A DNA stretch of 41,259 nt from an uncultured Clostridia bacterium (GTDB taxonomy: Bacteria; Bacillota; Clostridia; Oscillospirales; CAG-272): positions 1 to 41,259 of the forward strand of contig CAMKAU010000010.1 of the NCBI GenBank assembly GCA_946410595.1. The letters are read 5' to 3'. Within the stretch, counting starts at the first letter, position 1; every line of letters starts with the position of its first letter. This document shows positions 18,070 through 27,377 of the stretch, in pieces. Position numbers and translations under genes: made by a program. Below the pieces are notes generated by a model, which was given only the letters and a program-made list of their open reading frames with translations, had not been told where the DNA came from and searched no databases.

Positions 18070-18789
18070 ATGGTAATCAACGCAAAAGGGCTCGGGTATC
18101 GCGCCGTCAACGACGCGCTCCGCCGGGCGGAGGGGGACAGCGAGGTGACCGGCTGTCTCGGCCAGCGGTTTCTCTGCGCCGGGATGTCCGGCGGCTCCGT
18201 TACGATCGGGGGGATCCCCGGCAACGCGCTCGGCGCCTATCTCAACGGCGCGGAGATCACCGTCCGGGGCAACGCCCAGGACGCCGTCGGCGATACGATG
18301 AACAACGGCAAAATCGTCGTCCACGGCAACGTCGGGGACGCCGCGGGATACGCGATGCGCGGCGGCGCGATCTACGTGAAGGGAAACGCCGGATACCGCG
18401 CCGGGATCCACATGAAGGAATACCGGGAAAAGGTGCCGGTGATGGTGATCGGCGGTACGGTGGGCAGCTTCCTCGGCGAGTACCAGGCGGGCGGCGTGAT
18501 CGCGGTGCTCGGGCTCGGGCGGGGCGGCGGACGGATCGTCGGCAACTTCCCCTGTACGGGGATGCACGGCGGCAGGATGATCCTGCGCTCCGACGGGACG
18601 GACGTTCTCTTTCCCGCGCAGGTCACGGCGCGGCCCGCGACGGAAGCGGACCGGGAGGAGATTTTCCGGTACGTAACCGAATACGCGGCGCTCTTCGGCG
18701 CGGACGCGGCCGGGATCATGGACGCGCCCTTCACGGTCGTGACGCCGGACAGCAAAAATCCCTACAAGCAGCTTTACACGGCCAATTGA
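18070..18789 (+). CDS. GXGXG-domain subunit of split glutamate synthase (GltB C-domain/GlxC-like)
   Basis: 239 aa; repeated glycine-rich turns (GNALGAYLNGAEITVRGNAQDAVGDTMNNGKIVVHGNVGDAAGYAMRGG). Confidence 0.9.
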   Translation: MVINAKGLGYRAVNDALRRAEGDSEVTGCLGQRFLCAGMSGGSVTIGGIPGNALGAYLNGAEITVRGNAQDAVGDTMNNGKIVVHGNVGDAAGYAMRGGAIYVKGNAGYRAGIHMKEYREKVPVMVIGGTVGSFLGEYQAGGVIAVLGLGRGGGRIVGNFPCTGMHGGRMILRSDGTDVLFPAQVTARPATEADREEIFRYVTEYAALFGADAAGIMDAPFTVVTPDSKNPYKQLYTAN

Positions 18790-18805
18790 AAGACAGGAGA
18801 ATGAG

Positions 18806-20017
18806 ATGAAATATTCAAAAGACGAGGTCCTTCAGTACGTGGCGGAGGAAGGCGTAAAGTTTATCCGTCTCGCGTTCTGCGACGTGTTCGGCAAACAGAA
18901 GAATATCTCGATCATGCCGGACGAGCTGCCGCGCGCCTTTGAAGACGGGATCGCGTTCGACGCTTCCGCCGTCGCCGGGTTCGGCGGAGACGAGGCCCGC
19001 TCCGACCTTTTCCTCCGTCCCGAGCCGGAAACGCTTACCTGGCTCCCGTGGCGGCCGGAGCAGGGAAAGGTCGTGCGGATGTTCTGCCGGATCGCCTACC
19101 CGGACGGCAGACCGTTTGAATGCGATACGAGAAGTCTTTTGAAAAAAGCGGAAGAAGACGCGGCGGCGGCGGGGCTGACCTTTTACTTCGGGGCGGAAGA
19201 GGAGTTCTACCTCTTTGAGCTCGACGAACGCGGCCTCCCGACCAAAACGCCCTACGACCGCGCCGGCTATATGGATATCGCGCCGGAGGACAAGGGGGAA
19301 AACGTCCGCCGCGAGATCTGCCTGACGCTCGAGAAGATGGGGATTTTCCCGGAAAGCTCCCACCACGAGGAGGGCCCCGGGCAGAACGAGATCGACTTCC
19401 GCTATACGACGGCGCTGACCGCCGCCGACAACGTGATGACCTTCCGGACCGTCGTGAAAACGACGGCGCAGCGAAACGGCCTGTTTGCCGACTTTTCGCC
19501 GAAGCCGCTGGAAAACGCGCCGGGAAACGGCTTTCACCTCAACTGCTCCGTCCGGCCCGATCCCTCCTCCGAGCAGCTTTTCCGGGTGATCGCGGGGGTG
19601 CTGGACAAGGCCGTTCCCTGCACGCTCTTCTTTAACCCGACCGCCGCGTCCTACGCCCGGCTCGGGGAGATGAAGGCGCCGCGCTACGTTTCCTTTTCGG
19701 CGGAGAACCGCTCCCAGCTGATCCGCCTCCCCGCGGCGAAAGGCGAGTACCGGCGGGCGGAGCTCCGCTCCCCTGACCCGACCGCCAATCCCTATCTCGC
19801 CATGACGCTGATGATCCGGGCGGGGCTGCGCGGGATCGAAAGGAAGCTCGCCCTGCCGGAGCCGTTTGACCTCAACCTCTACCGGGCGGGCGAGGACGTT
19901 CTCTCTCGCCTGCAAAAGCTGCCCGCCGATCTGAGCGAAGCGCGCGCGGCGGCTCTGGCCGACGGGTTTATCCGGGAAAGCGTCCCGGCCGAGATCCTGC
20001 AAATCTACGCGCAATAA
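18806..20017 (+). CDS. Short glutamine synthetase family protein (GS-I-like)
   Basis: 403 aa; FGAEEEFYLFE, SSHHEEGPGQNEIDF, NGFHLNCSV, ENRSQLIRLP, RRAELRSPDPTANPYL. Confidence 0.88.
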   Translation: MKYSKDEVLQYVAEEGVKFIRLAFCDVFGKQKNISIMPDELPRAFEDGIAFDASAVAGFGGDEARSDLFLRPEPETLTWLPWRPEQGKVVRMFCRIAYPDGRPFECDTRSLLKKAEEDAAAAGLTFYFGAEEEFYLFELDERGLPTKTPYDRAGYMDIAPEDKGENVRREICLTLEKMGIFPESSHHEEGPGQNEIDFRYTTALTAADNVMTFRTVVKTTAQRNGLFADFSPKPLENAPGNGFHLNCSVRPDPSSEQLFRVIAGVLDKAVPCTLFFNPTAASYARLGEMKAPRYVSFSAENRSQLIRLPAAKGEYRRAELRSPDPTANPYLAMTLMIRAGLRGIERKLALPEPFDLNLYRAGEDVLSRLQKLPADLSEARAAALADGFIRESVPAEILQIYAQ

Positions 20018-20052
20018 CGGCGCCGAAACGCCGGAGAAAGGAGGGGGACCGT

Positions 20053-20637
20053 TTGAGTCTGGAAGAAAAATCTTACAGCGTGCTCGTCGTGTCCGCGGCG
20101 GAGCCGTTCAATCAGGCGCTGACCGAGCTGTTCCCCGCCGCCTCCTTCTCCCCGATCCGTACGGTAGGCGCCGTCAGCGCCGCCAAACGCGCCGTATCGG
20201 AGCGGGATTACGACTTTGTGATCGTCAATTCCCCGCTCCCCGACGATCCCGGCGTCCGCTTTGCCGTCGACTCGGTCTCCTCCGGCGGGACGATCGTTCT
20301 CTTTCTCGCCAAGGCCGAGCATTACCCCGACGCGTACGAACGGCTCGTCGGGCACGGGGTGTTTATGATGCAGAAGCCGATCGCGCGGTCCCTCTTCCAG
20401 ACGGCGGCCGGCTGGCTGATCAGCGCGCGGGAGCGGATCCGGAAAACGGAAACGAGGACCCTCTCCATCGAGGAAAAGATGAACGAGATCCGCCTTGTCA
20501 ACCGGGCGAAGTGGCTACTCATCAGCGAGCTGAAAATGACCGAGCCGGATGCGCACCGCTTTGTGGAAAAGCAGGCGATGGACCGCTCCGTTCCGAAGCG
20601 GCAGGTCGCGGAGGAGATCATTCAGACCTACGGCTGA
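20053..20637 (+). CDS. ANTAR-domain response-regulator-like RNA-binding antiterminator
   Basis: 194 aa; receiver-like N-terminus, C-terminal ANTAR helices MNEIRLVNRAKWLLISELKMTEPDAHRFVEKQAMDRSVPKRQVAEEII. Confidence 0.88.
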   Translation: MSLEEKSYSVLVVSAAEPFNQALTELFPAASFSPIRTVGAVSAAKRAVSERDYDFVIVNSPLPDDPGVRFAVDSVSSGGTIVLFLAKAEHYPDAYERLVGHGVFMMQKPIARSLFQTAAGWLISARERIRKTETRTLSIEEKMNEIRLVNRAKWLLISELKMTEPDAHRFVEKQAMDRSVPKRQVAEEIIQTYG

Positions 20638-20662
20638 TCCCGCGTTGTCAAAAACGATCGCA

Positions 20663-20697
20663 AACGGCGCCGGAAAGGAATCCGGCGCCGTTTTTTG
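20663..20697 (+). terminator. Intrinsic terminator after the ANTAR gene
   Basis: AACGGCGCCGG-AAAGGAAT-CCGGCGCCGTTTTTT. Confidence 0.9.
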
Positions 20698-20750
20698 CCT
20701 TTTTTCCCCTTCTTTTGCCCGCGCGGTGGCGCAATTTTTTTGCCAAAACC

Positions 20751-20779
20751 TTGCAAAAAGACCGGCGCCGTGTTAGAAT
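20751..20779 (+). promoter_or_regulatory. Predicted promoter for the acyltransferase gene
   Basis: TTGCAA, 17 nt, TAGAAT. Confidence 0.55.
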
Positions 20780-20854
20780 AATGATACCTTTTTTCTCCAT
20801 TCCCGCAAAGGGACATCCCACACGAAAGGGGCGGACGGCGGCTCCGGACATTCT

Positions 20855-22045
20855 ATGAAACGAGACGAACGCTACGCGAGACCGGCGCATAAGCTGTGGT
20901 TTTTCTTCCTGCGGCGGTTTTTCTTTCTCTATACGCGGCTCTTTCTCGGCTTCCGGTGCCGCGACCGGTACCGGATCAAAAAAGGGGAGCCCGTGATCGT
21001 TCTCAGCAATCATCAGACAGACGAAGACCCCTTCTGCCTCTTCCCCGTGTTTGACGCCCCCGTCTATCCCGTCGCGACCGATCATATCTTTTCGGGAAAG
21101 CTCCGGAGCCGTCTTTTTTCTTATTTTTCGGTCATTCCGAAAAAGAAGGAGGCCTCCGACGCCAAAACGGTCTTAAAAATGTTCCGCCTGCTGAAAGGCG
21201 GCGCGTCGATCCTCCTCTTTCCCGAGGGGAACCGCACCTACGCGGAGTTTTGCTATCCGATCGCGCCGGGTCTTCCCGCTTTTATCAAAAAGACGAAGGC
21301 GACGATCGTTCTCTTTAATATCCGCGGCGGCACCGGCGTCAGTCCTCGCTTCAAAAACAAAAAGCGGCGCGGCCCCTTTACCGGAGAGATCCGGCGCGTC
21401 CTCCCGTACGCGGAATACGCCGGGATGGAGGACGGGGCGCTCTCCCGCCTGATCGCCGACACCCTGACCGTTTTTGACAGCGAAAGCGGCGCCCGCTACA
21501 AAAGCCGCCGGCGGGCGGAATACCTCGAACGGATGCTCTTTGCCTGTCCGCGCTGCGGCCAAACGGAAACGCTTTTTTCCGAGGGCGCCTTCCTTACCTG
21601 CCGGAGCTGCGGTCTGCGCGCGGAGTACGGCGAGGATCTGCGTCTTCACGGCCTTGACGGGTACGAACGGCTGGTCGACTGGTGGAACTTCCAGAAAAAC
21701 GCGGTGCGCAAAATGGAGATCCCGCCGAACCGCCCGGTCTTTTGCGACGAGGGCGTTACCCTCTTTTTCTCCACCCCCTTTGAAAAACGAAAACGCCTTG
21801 CCCGGGGCAAGCTCGCCCTGACCGGCGCCGCTCTCCGGTGCGGCGGGCACGCGTTTGAAACGGAGAAGATCTCCGCGGTCTCCGCCGTATCGGGGCGGAA
21901 CCTGACCTTCCGCTACGGGGAAAACGACTATACCCTGCGCGGCGGAAAACGCTTTAATCCCGTCAAGTACCTCTTTCTTTTGAACCGGCTCGGGAAGCGA
22001 CCCCAACCAAACGAAACGGAACAATCCGTTTATCCGGGAGACTGA
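20855..22045 (+). CDS. PlsC-like 1-acylglycerol-3-phosphate acyltransferase with C-terminal zinc ribbon
   Basis: 396 aa; SNHQTDEDPF and FPEGNRTY acyltransferase motifs; CPRCG...CRSCG zinc ribbon. Confidence 0.85.
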   Translation: MKRDERYARPAHKLWFFFLRRFFFLYTRLFLGFRCRDRYRIKKGEPVIVLSNHQTDEDPFCLFPVFDAPVYPVATDHIFSGKLRSRLFSYFSVIPKKKEASDAKTVLKMFRLLKGGASILLFPEGNRTYAEFCYPIAPGLPAFIKKTKATIVLFNIRGGTGVSPRFKNKKRRGPFTGEIRRVLPYAEYAGMEDGALSRLIADTLTVFDSESGARYKSRRRAEYLERMLFACPRCGQTETLFSEGAFLTCRSCGLRAEYGEDLRLHGLDGYERLVDWWNFQKNAVRKMEIPPNRPVFCDEGVTLFFSTPFEKRKRLARGKLALTGAALRCGGHAFETEKISAVSAVSGRNLTFRYGENDYTLRGGKRFNPVKYLFLLNRLGKRPQPNETEQSVYPGD

Positions 22046-22046
22046 T

Positions 22047-23456
22047 ATGATGTGGCGATTTGATCTGACCCAGTACGACGCCGTATGGAGCGTTGCGGTC
22101 AACCTCGGCCTTCTCCTCATCGCGCTGCTGATCGGCAACGCGCTGAGGCGGAGCGTTCCGTTTTTGCGGAAGGCGTTTATCCCCAGCGCCCTGATCGGGG
22201 GGCTTTTGCTCTTTTTTGCCAATCTCATCGCCGAAAAGGTGAGCGGCTCTCCGCTGACCGACGCGCGGATCATGCAGGTCGTGACCTACCACGCGCTCGG
22301 GATCGGCTTTATCGCCATGGCGCTCAAGACGGTGGAACAGAACAAAAACCGCAAGTTAGGGCTCCTCGCGCTGCAAAACGGTCTCCTGACCGGCGGGACC
22401 TATATGCTGCAGGCGGTCGTGGGGATCGCCGTTTCCCTCCTCTTTTACGCGGCGGGCGCGGCGCTCTTTTACGACGCGGGCGTGCTGCTTCCCCTCGGCT
22501 TCGGCCAGGGGCCGGGCAACGCCTTGACCTGGGACGTCAACTTCGGCGCTTACGGCTTTGACGGCAACGGCAGCTTCGGGCTGACGGTCGCCTCGATCGG
22601 CTTTATCGTCGCGTCGGTGGTCGGGGTGGCGTACATCAATATCTTCAAAAAGAAGGGACAGATCGTCCCGAAAACCGCCGGCGCCGTCCGGACGGTGGAG
22701 GATTTTGAAGGGAGCAACGAGATCGAGGACTGCGAGTCAGTCGATAAGATCTCGATCCAGTTCGCCTTCGTCGCGCTCGCCTACGCCGGCGCCTTCGGGA
22801 TCATGTTCCTCTTCGCCAAACTCAGCGACGTTACGGGCGTCAAGCTCTTCAACGATATCGCCTGGGGCTTCAACTTTATCTGGGGCGTGATCTGCGCCAC
22901 GGCGATCAAGGCCGCCATGCGCGCCTTTGAACGCAAAAAAGTCGTCCGGAGCCGCTATATCAACAACTACCAGATGGACCGCATCTCCGGCTTCGCTTTC
23001 GATATGATGATCATCGCCGGCGTCGCCGCCATCGACATCCGCGTGGTGACCAGGTACGCGTGGATGATCGCCGCCCTCTCGGCGGCGGGCGCGGCCGCGA
23101 CCGCCGTTTACGTCCGCTTCATCTGCAAGCGGTGCTTTGCGGGTTTCGAGCACGAGGCGTTTTTAGTGAACTTCGGCACGCTGACCGGCACCGCCTCCAA
23201 CGGGATGATCCTGCTGCGCGAGACCGACCCAAACTACGAAACGCCGACCGGCAGCATCTTCATCCTCTCGCAGTTCCCCGCCATGGCGGCGGTCGCCCCG
23301 CTCCTGCTTTTGCTCAACCTGAGCGCGGGGAGTCTCGGCGGCTGTCTGCTCTCCCTCGGGATCTTCTTTCTCCTCTTTGTCGCCTATACCGTCTTCCTCG
23401 TCCTCTCCGCGAAAAAGAGAAGCCGGGCGAACGCCCAAACGCCGCCGGCCCCATGA
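22047..23456 (+). CDS. Sodium/glutamate symporter (GltS)-like transporter
   Basis: 469 aa polytopic; GFGQGPGNALTWD, NFGTLTGTASNGMILLRETDP. Confidence 0.75.
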   Translation: MMWRFDLTQYDAVWSVAVNLGLLLIALLIGNALRRSVPFLRKAFIPSALIGGLLLFFANLIAEKVSGSPLTDARIMQVVTYHALGIGFIAMALKTVEQNKNRKLGLLALQNGLLTGGTYMLQAVVGIAVSLLFYAAGAALFYDAGVLLPLGFGQGPGNALTWDVNFGAYGFDGNGSFGLTVASIGFIVASVVGVAYINIFKKKGQIVPKTAGAVRTVEDFEGSNEIEDCESVDKISIQFAFVALAYAGAFGIMFLFAKLSDVTGVKLFNDIAWGFNFIWGVICATAIKAAMRAFERKKVVRSRYINNYQMDRISGFAFDMMIIAGVAAIDIRVVTRYAWMIAALSAAGAAATAVYVRFICKRCFAGFEHEAFLVNFGTLTGTASNGMILLRETDPNYETPTGSIFILSQFPAMAAVAPLLLLLNLSAGSLGGCLLSLGIFFLLFVAYTVFLVLSAKKRSRANAQTPPAP

Positions 23457-23478
23457 CCCCGTCGCAGAAAAAGAAAAG

Positions 23479-23509
23479 AAAGCCCGTCTGTCGGACAGAC
23501 GGGCTTTTT
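23479..23509. terminator. Bidirectional terminator between convergent genes
   Basis: AAAGCCCGTCTGTCGGACAGACGGGCTTTTT. Confidence 0.88.
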
Positions 23510-23535
23510 CCGTTTTTGTTTTCCGGCGGAGCGCG

Positions 23536-24720
23536 TCAGAAGGTAAGGGTTTCCGTCCGCGGGAGAAGGTCGGCAAAGCGCCGGCGGCAGTTTTCGATGA
23601 CGGCTTTGCCCTCCTCGCTCTGAAGACCCCCGCGGCGGATCGTGCGGCGCATGATGCGCGTGTAGCCCACGATCATCGCTTTTTCCGCCGCCGCTTTCAG
23701 GGCGTTTTCGTCCGCGCCGGGGAAATAGAGCGCCAGCATCTTCTCCCAGAGCCCGCGGCCGGTCTCCTGCGTGATGCCGAGGAAGTTCCGGATGATCTCG
23801 GGATCCAGCTCGGAATACCCGACGTAGGCGTTATACATACTTGCGAGCTCAAAGACGGGATGCCCGTGGCAGAGGGTGTCCATATCGATCAGGAGGGTCT
23901 CCCCGTTCTGGAGCATCACGTTTTTGATATGATAGTCGCCGTGCATCATGTGATCGTCCTCCGGCACGGCGGCGATCAGCGAGTAGAGCTTTTCGTACTG
24001 ATCGGCGGGCAGATAATCCCGGAGAAACTCCGCCCAGTCGAGCGCGACGGCGCGCATATCGGGCATCGTATCGGGCTTGACGACGGTGGAATGGATCAGC
24101 TTGAGCAGATCCACGCTCATCGCGGCGATCTCGTCCACGGTTTTCTCTCCGCGGATCAGGAGCTTGGCGAAGCTGGTCGCGTTGAGCAGCTCGAACACCG
24201 AGCCGTAGCCGCCTCCCTCGATGCGGACGACGTCGTAGGGAATGGCCGTCGGCACCCCGAGAACGAAGGCCGAGCGGGCCAGCTCGCGCTCGCGGTGGAT
24301 CTCCGGCAGCGCGTCCGGGTTGAGATAGACCTTGACGATCGTGTCCGGGTCGATGCGGTAGACCTTGCCGTTTGCGCCCTGCCCGATGACCTCGCACCCC
24401 TCGACCGAGATCAGGCGGTACGCCTTGCGGATCTCCATCATCTCGGTAAACCCGGTCATATCGAAGACCTCGTAGACCTCCGGGCTGACGTTGATCAGTT
24501 TGGTATCGGCGATCGCCTTTTTCAGACGGAGGACGACGCGGAGCCCCGCCGAGGAGATATAGGCGAGCTTATCGCAATCAACCGAAACGGAGGTCGGCCG
24601 GTATTGCTCGCAGAGCGCCGTGACCCCTTTTTCCAGCTCCGCGGCGTTCGTTGAGTCGATATGCCCGGCGACCCCGATCGTCAGAGCGCCGTTTTCGTTT
24701 GTGTGCGTGAGATTCATCAT
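23536..24720 (-). CDS. STAS domain fused to APH/TIGR02172-like kinase domain
   Basis: N-terminal STAS with YISSAGLRVVLRLKK; C-terminal kinase HGDYHIKNVMLQ...LLIDMDTLCHG; start set at MMNLTHTNENG behind GGAGTGG. Confidence 0.85.
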   Translation of the reverse strand: MMNLTHTNENGALTIGVAGHIDSTNAAELEKGVTALCEQYRPTSVSVDCDKLAYISSAGLRVVLRLKKAIADTKLINVSPEVYEVFDMTGFTEMMEIRKAYRLISVEGCEVIGQGANGKVYRIDPDTIVKVYLNPDALPEIHRERELARSAFVLGVPTAIPYDVVRIEGGGYGSVFELLNATSFAKLLIRGEKTVDEIAAMSVDLLKLIHSTVVKPDTMPDMRAVALDWAEFLRDYLPADQYEKLYSLIAAVPEDDHMMHGDYHIKNVMLQNGETLLIDMDTLCHGHPVFELASMYNAYVGYSELDPEIIRNFLGITQETGRGLWEKMLALYFPGADENALKAAAEKAMIVGYTRIMRRTIRRGGLQSEEGKAVIENCRRRFADLLPRTETLTF

Positions 24721-24721
24721 A

Positions 24722-25288
24722 CTATTCCACTCCTTCAAAAACCGTTTTGATCAGATCGGCGTATTCGCGCCACGCGTCGGTATCGGAAAGTTCTTTCGTA
24801 TAGTCGGCAACGGACCGGTAATACCACGCCTGCCTGGCGGGATCCTTCTGGTTGAAATGCTCCCAGATCCCGTCGCCATCCCGGCGGCGGAGCCGGGCAA
24901 AGGACCGCATATTCGAGAGCTTGTCGGAAAGCCAGAGGATCTTTACGCCGGGGTCGGCGGCGTTTTTCAGCCGCTCAAGCGACTCCTCCTTGCGGATCTG
25001 CCAGCTTTCCTCCGGCGGAACGCCGCGGCGTTTGTCCTCCGTTTCGGACGCGACGAGGGCGGCGACCCTCTCCCCGAACCGCTCCCGGATCTCCTCCGGC
25101 TCGGTCGGCGTATCCTCCACCGTATCGTGCAGCACGGCGGCGGCAAGCACCTCCCGGTCGCTCGTCATCGTTCCCGCGATCGCGGCGACCTCCAGCGGAT
25201 GCAGGATGTACGGCGTGTCCGTGCGCTTCCGCCGCATCCCGGCGTGCGCCTCCGTCGCAAACGCGATCGCCCTGTCTAAAAGATCCAT
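24722..25288 (-). CDS. Small HD-domain (p)ppGpp hydrolase-like protein (SpoT/Mesh1-like)
   Basis: 188 aa; AIAFATEAHAGMRRKRTDTPYILHPLEVA, AAAVLHDTVEDT. Confidence 0.85.
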   Translation of the reverse strand: MDLLDRAIAFATEAHAGMRRKRTDTPYILHPLEVAAIAGTMTSDREVLAAAVLHDTVEDTPTEPEEIRERFGERVAALVASETEDKRRGVPPEESWQIRKEESLERLKNAADPGVKILWLSDKLSNMRSFARLRRRDGDGIWEHFNQKDPARQAWYYRSVADYTKELSDTDAWREYADLIKTVFEGVE

Positions 25289-25301
25289 CGTTCCCTCCCC
25301 G

Positions 25302-27056
25302 TCACATCTCCAGCGTCAGGTTATTCAGACCGAGCGAGTTGACGTAGTTTGCGTTTTTGACCGTTTTCATCACCATCCGGATCCCGATATGCGCGGTCGG
25401 ATCGTCCGTTTTGTGGAGATCGAGATAGCGCAGCGGGTCGAAATGGAGACAGTTGTCGCGGATGCGGATCATACGTTTTTCCCCCTTGAAAAGGAGCCGG
25501 ACGTCGACGCTGTGCTCCCGGTTATCCTTCGTGAAGCCGTGCGCCACGATATTGGAGGTCATCTCCTCGATGCAAAGCGCGATCATCGCGCCGTTGCGCG
25601 GGCTCTCCCCGTGCAGACGGCAGAACTCCGCCGCCTTCGCGGAAACGGCCACGGCGCCGCCGAGATCGGTGAGGGTCTCCTCCATGCAGTCCCCCTCCCC
25701 CGCGCCGAACGAGGGCGGGAGATAGGAGAACGCCTCGGCGGAGAAGGAAACGCGGCCGCAGCGCTTCCATACCGCGATCACGATGACGAGAAGGGTCAGC
25801 GTTTCGCCGCAGAGATAGCCGAGCCAGACGCCGGTCGTTCCGAGAAACCGGCTGAGAAGGAAGGCGAAAAGCGCGGTGAAAGCAAAGTTCTGCATCACCG
25901 AGATCGCCTGCGTGAACTTGGTTTGGTTTACCCCCTGCAGGTAATTCTTGTAGGAGGTATTCAGCGAGCAGGGGAGCAGCGAGAGGGAGAAGAGCCGCAG
26001 CCCGAGGATCGCCATACCCGCCGCCTCCGGATCCCCGGTGAGAAAGAGCCCGACGAGCAGCGGGGCAAGGATCAGCACGGCGGCGATCAGCGCAAGGTCC
26101 AGCGCGACGGCGTAGAAGAACATGGTTCTGATCAGCGCGCGCAGCTCGGTCTTATCCTCGTCGCTGTAAAAGATCGAGGAGAGGAGCAGCGCGACGGACG
26201 CGATGCCGGAGCCGAAGCAGTAACAGAGATTGCCGACCGTCGAGATCACCGAATAGGCGGCGACGGCGAGGTTTTGCCCGACCTCGAGCAGCACCTTGTT
26301 GAGTACGAACACGAGCAGCACCAGACTGATCTGGTTGATCACCGTCGGCAGCCCGTAGCGGATCAGGTCAAGCGCGGTCTTCCCCCGCAGGAGCGCGGGG
26401 CGGAAACGGAAGATACAGCTCTTTTTGAAGAAGTAAAGCGCGCCGATCACGAAGGCGATATAATAGCTGACGCTTGAAGCGAGCCCCATCCCGAGGGTGC
26501 TCCACTTCACGACGAAGACGTTGAGAACGTCGAGGGCGATATCCGCGACCGTCATCGCCGCGACCGCGGCGACGAGCCGGGTCCGGCTGCCGGAGATCTG
26601 CATAAAAGGCACCATGATCTGCGCGAAGATGAACGCGGGCGCGCCGATGATAAAGCCGCGCAGATAGTCGCGCGTGAGGAAAAACACCGTGTTGTCGGGG
26701 GTGGGTCGGCCGGCGCCGAGGAGGACGCAGATCGGATCGGTAAAGAGCAGCACGGCCGCCGTGCCGACAAGCGAGATCGCCGCCGCGAGCGCGACGGAAA
26801 CGGAAAAGCAGCCGTTGGTCGCTTCCATATCGCCGCTGCCCATCGTTTTGCCGCACATCACCTGGATCCCCGCCGAAAGCATACTGCCGAAGGCGGCGAA
26901 GACGAGGAGGACCGGCGTGGCCAGTCCGTAGGCGGTCATCGAGTTAACGCCGAGGAAACGGCCGATCATAATACTGTCAACGAGCATGCAGAGCATCACC
27001 GTCATCGCGGAGACGATCTGCGTGACCAGCATCTGTCTGAAAATCTTTTTGATCAT
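25302..27056 (-). CDS. MATE family transporter fused to C-terminal HATPase_c (RsbW-like) domain
   Basis: 584 aa; MATE core (VDSIMIGRFLGVNSMTAYGLATP), then IALCIEEMTSNIVAHGF...RIRDNCLHFDP...IGIRMVMKTVKNANY. Confidence 0.85.
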   Translation of the reverse strand: MIKKIFRQMLVTQIVSAMTVMLCMLVDSIMIGRFLGVNSMTAYGLATPVLLVFAAFGSMLSAGIQVMCGKTMGSGDMEATNGCFSVSVALAAAISLVGTAAVLLFTDPICVLLGAGRPTPDNTVFFLTRDYLRGFIIGAPAFIFAQIMVPFMQISGSRTRLVAAVAAMTVADIALDVLNVFVVKWSTLGMGLASSVSYYIAFVIGALYFFKKSCIFRFRPALLRGKTALDLIRYGLPTVINQISLVLLVFVLNKVLLEVGQNLAVAAYSVISTVGNLCYCFGSGIASVALLLSSIFYSDEDKTELRALIRTMFFYAVALDLALIAAVLILAPLLVGLFLTGDPEAAGMAILGLRLFSLSLLPCSLNTSYKNYLQGVNQTKFTQAISVMQNFAFTALFAFLLSRFLGTTGVWLGYLCGETLTLLVIVIAVWKRCGRVSFSAEAFSYLPPSFGAGEGDCMEETLTDLGGAVAVSAKAAEFCRLHGESPRNGAMIALCIEEMTSNIVAHGFTKDNREHSVDVRLLFKGEKRMIRIRDNCLHFDPLRYLDLHKTDDPTAHIGIRMVMKTVKNANYVNSLGLNNLTLEM

Positions 27057-27068
27057 CTCGCCGCCCGT

Positions 27069-27365
27069 TTATTCGACCGTAAGAATGTCTGAAAAGCCGG
27101 TGATCTCAAAGATCTCGGCGATCGTTTCGTTCACGTTTTTTACCGTCATCTTCCCGGCGGCGCTCATCCGCTTCTGCGCGGAAAGAAGCACGCGCAGTCC
27201 CGCCGAGGAGATGTAGTCCAGTTTGGCAAAGTCGAGGGTAAGCTCCGTCACGCCTTCCGCGTTTTCCGCGATCGCCGCCTCGAGCTCCGGCGCCGTAACG
27301 GTGTCCAGGCGTCCTTCCGGGGTAAGGGTAAGCGCCGTTCCGGTTCTGTTTTTTCCGATCGTCAT
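27069..27365 (-). CDS. STAS-domain anti-sigma factor antagonist
   Basis: 98 aa; LDFAKLDYISSAGLRVLLSAQKRM. Confidence 0.9.
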   Translation of the reverse strand: MTIGKNRTGTALTLTPEGRLDTVTAPELEAAIAENAEGVTELTLDFAKLDYISSAGLRVLLSAQKRMSAAGKMTVKNVNETIAEIFEITGFSDILTVE

Positions 27366-27377
27366 ATTCTACCTCTT

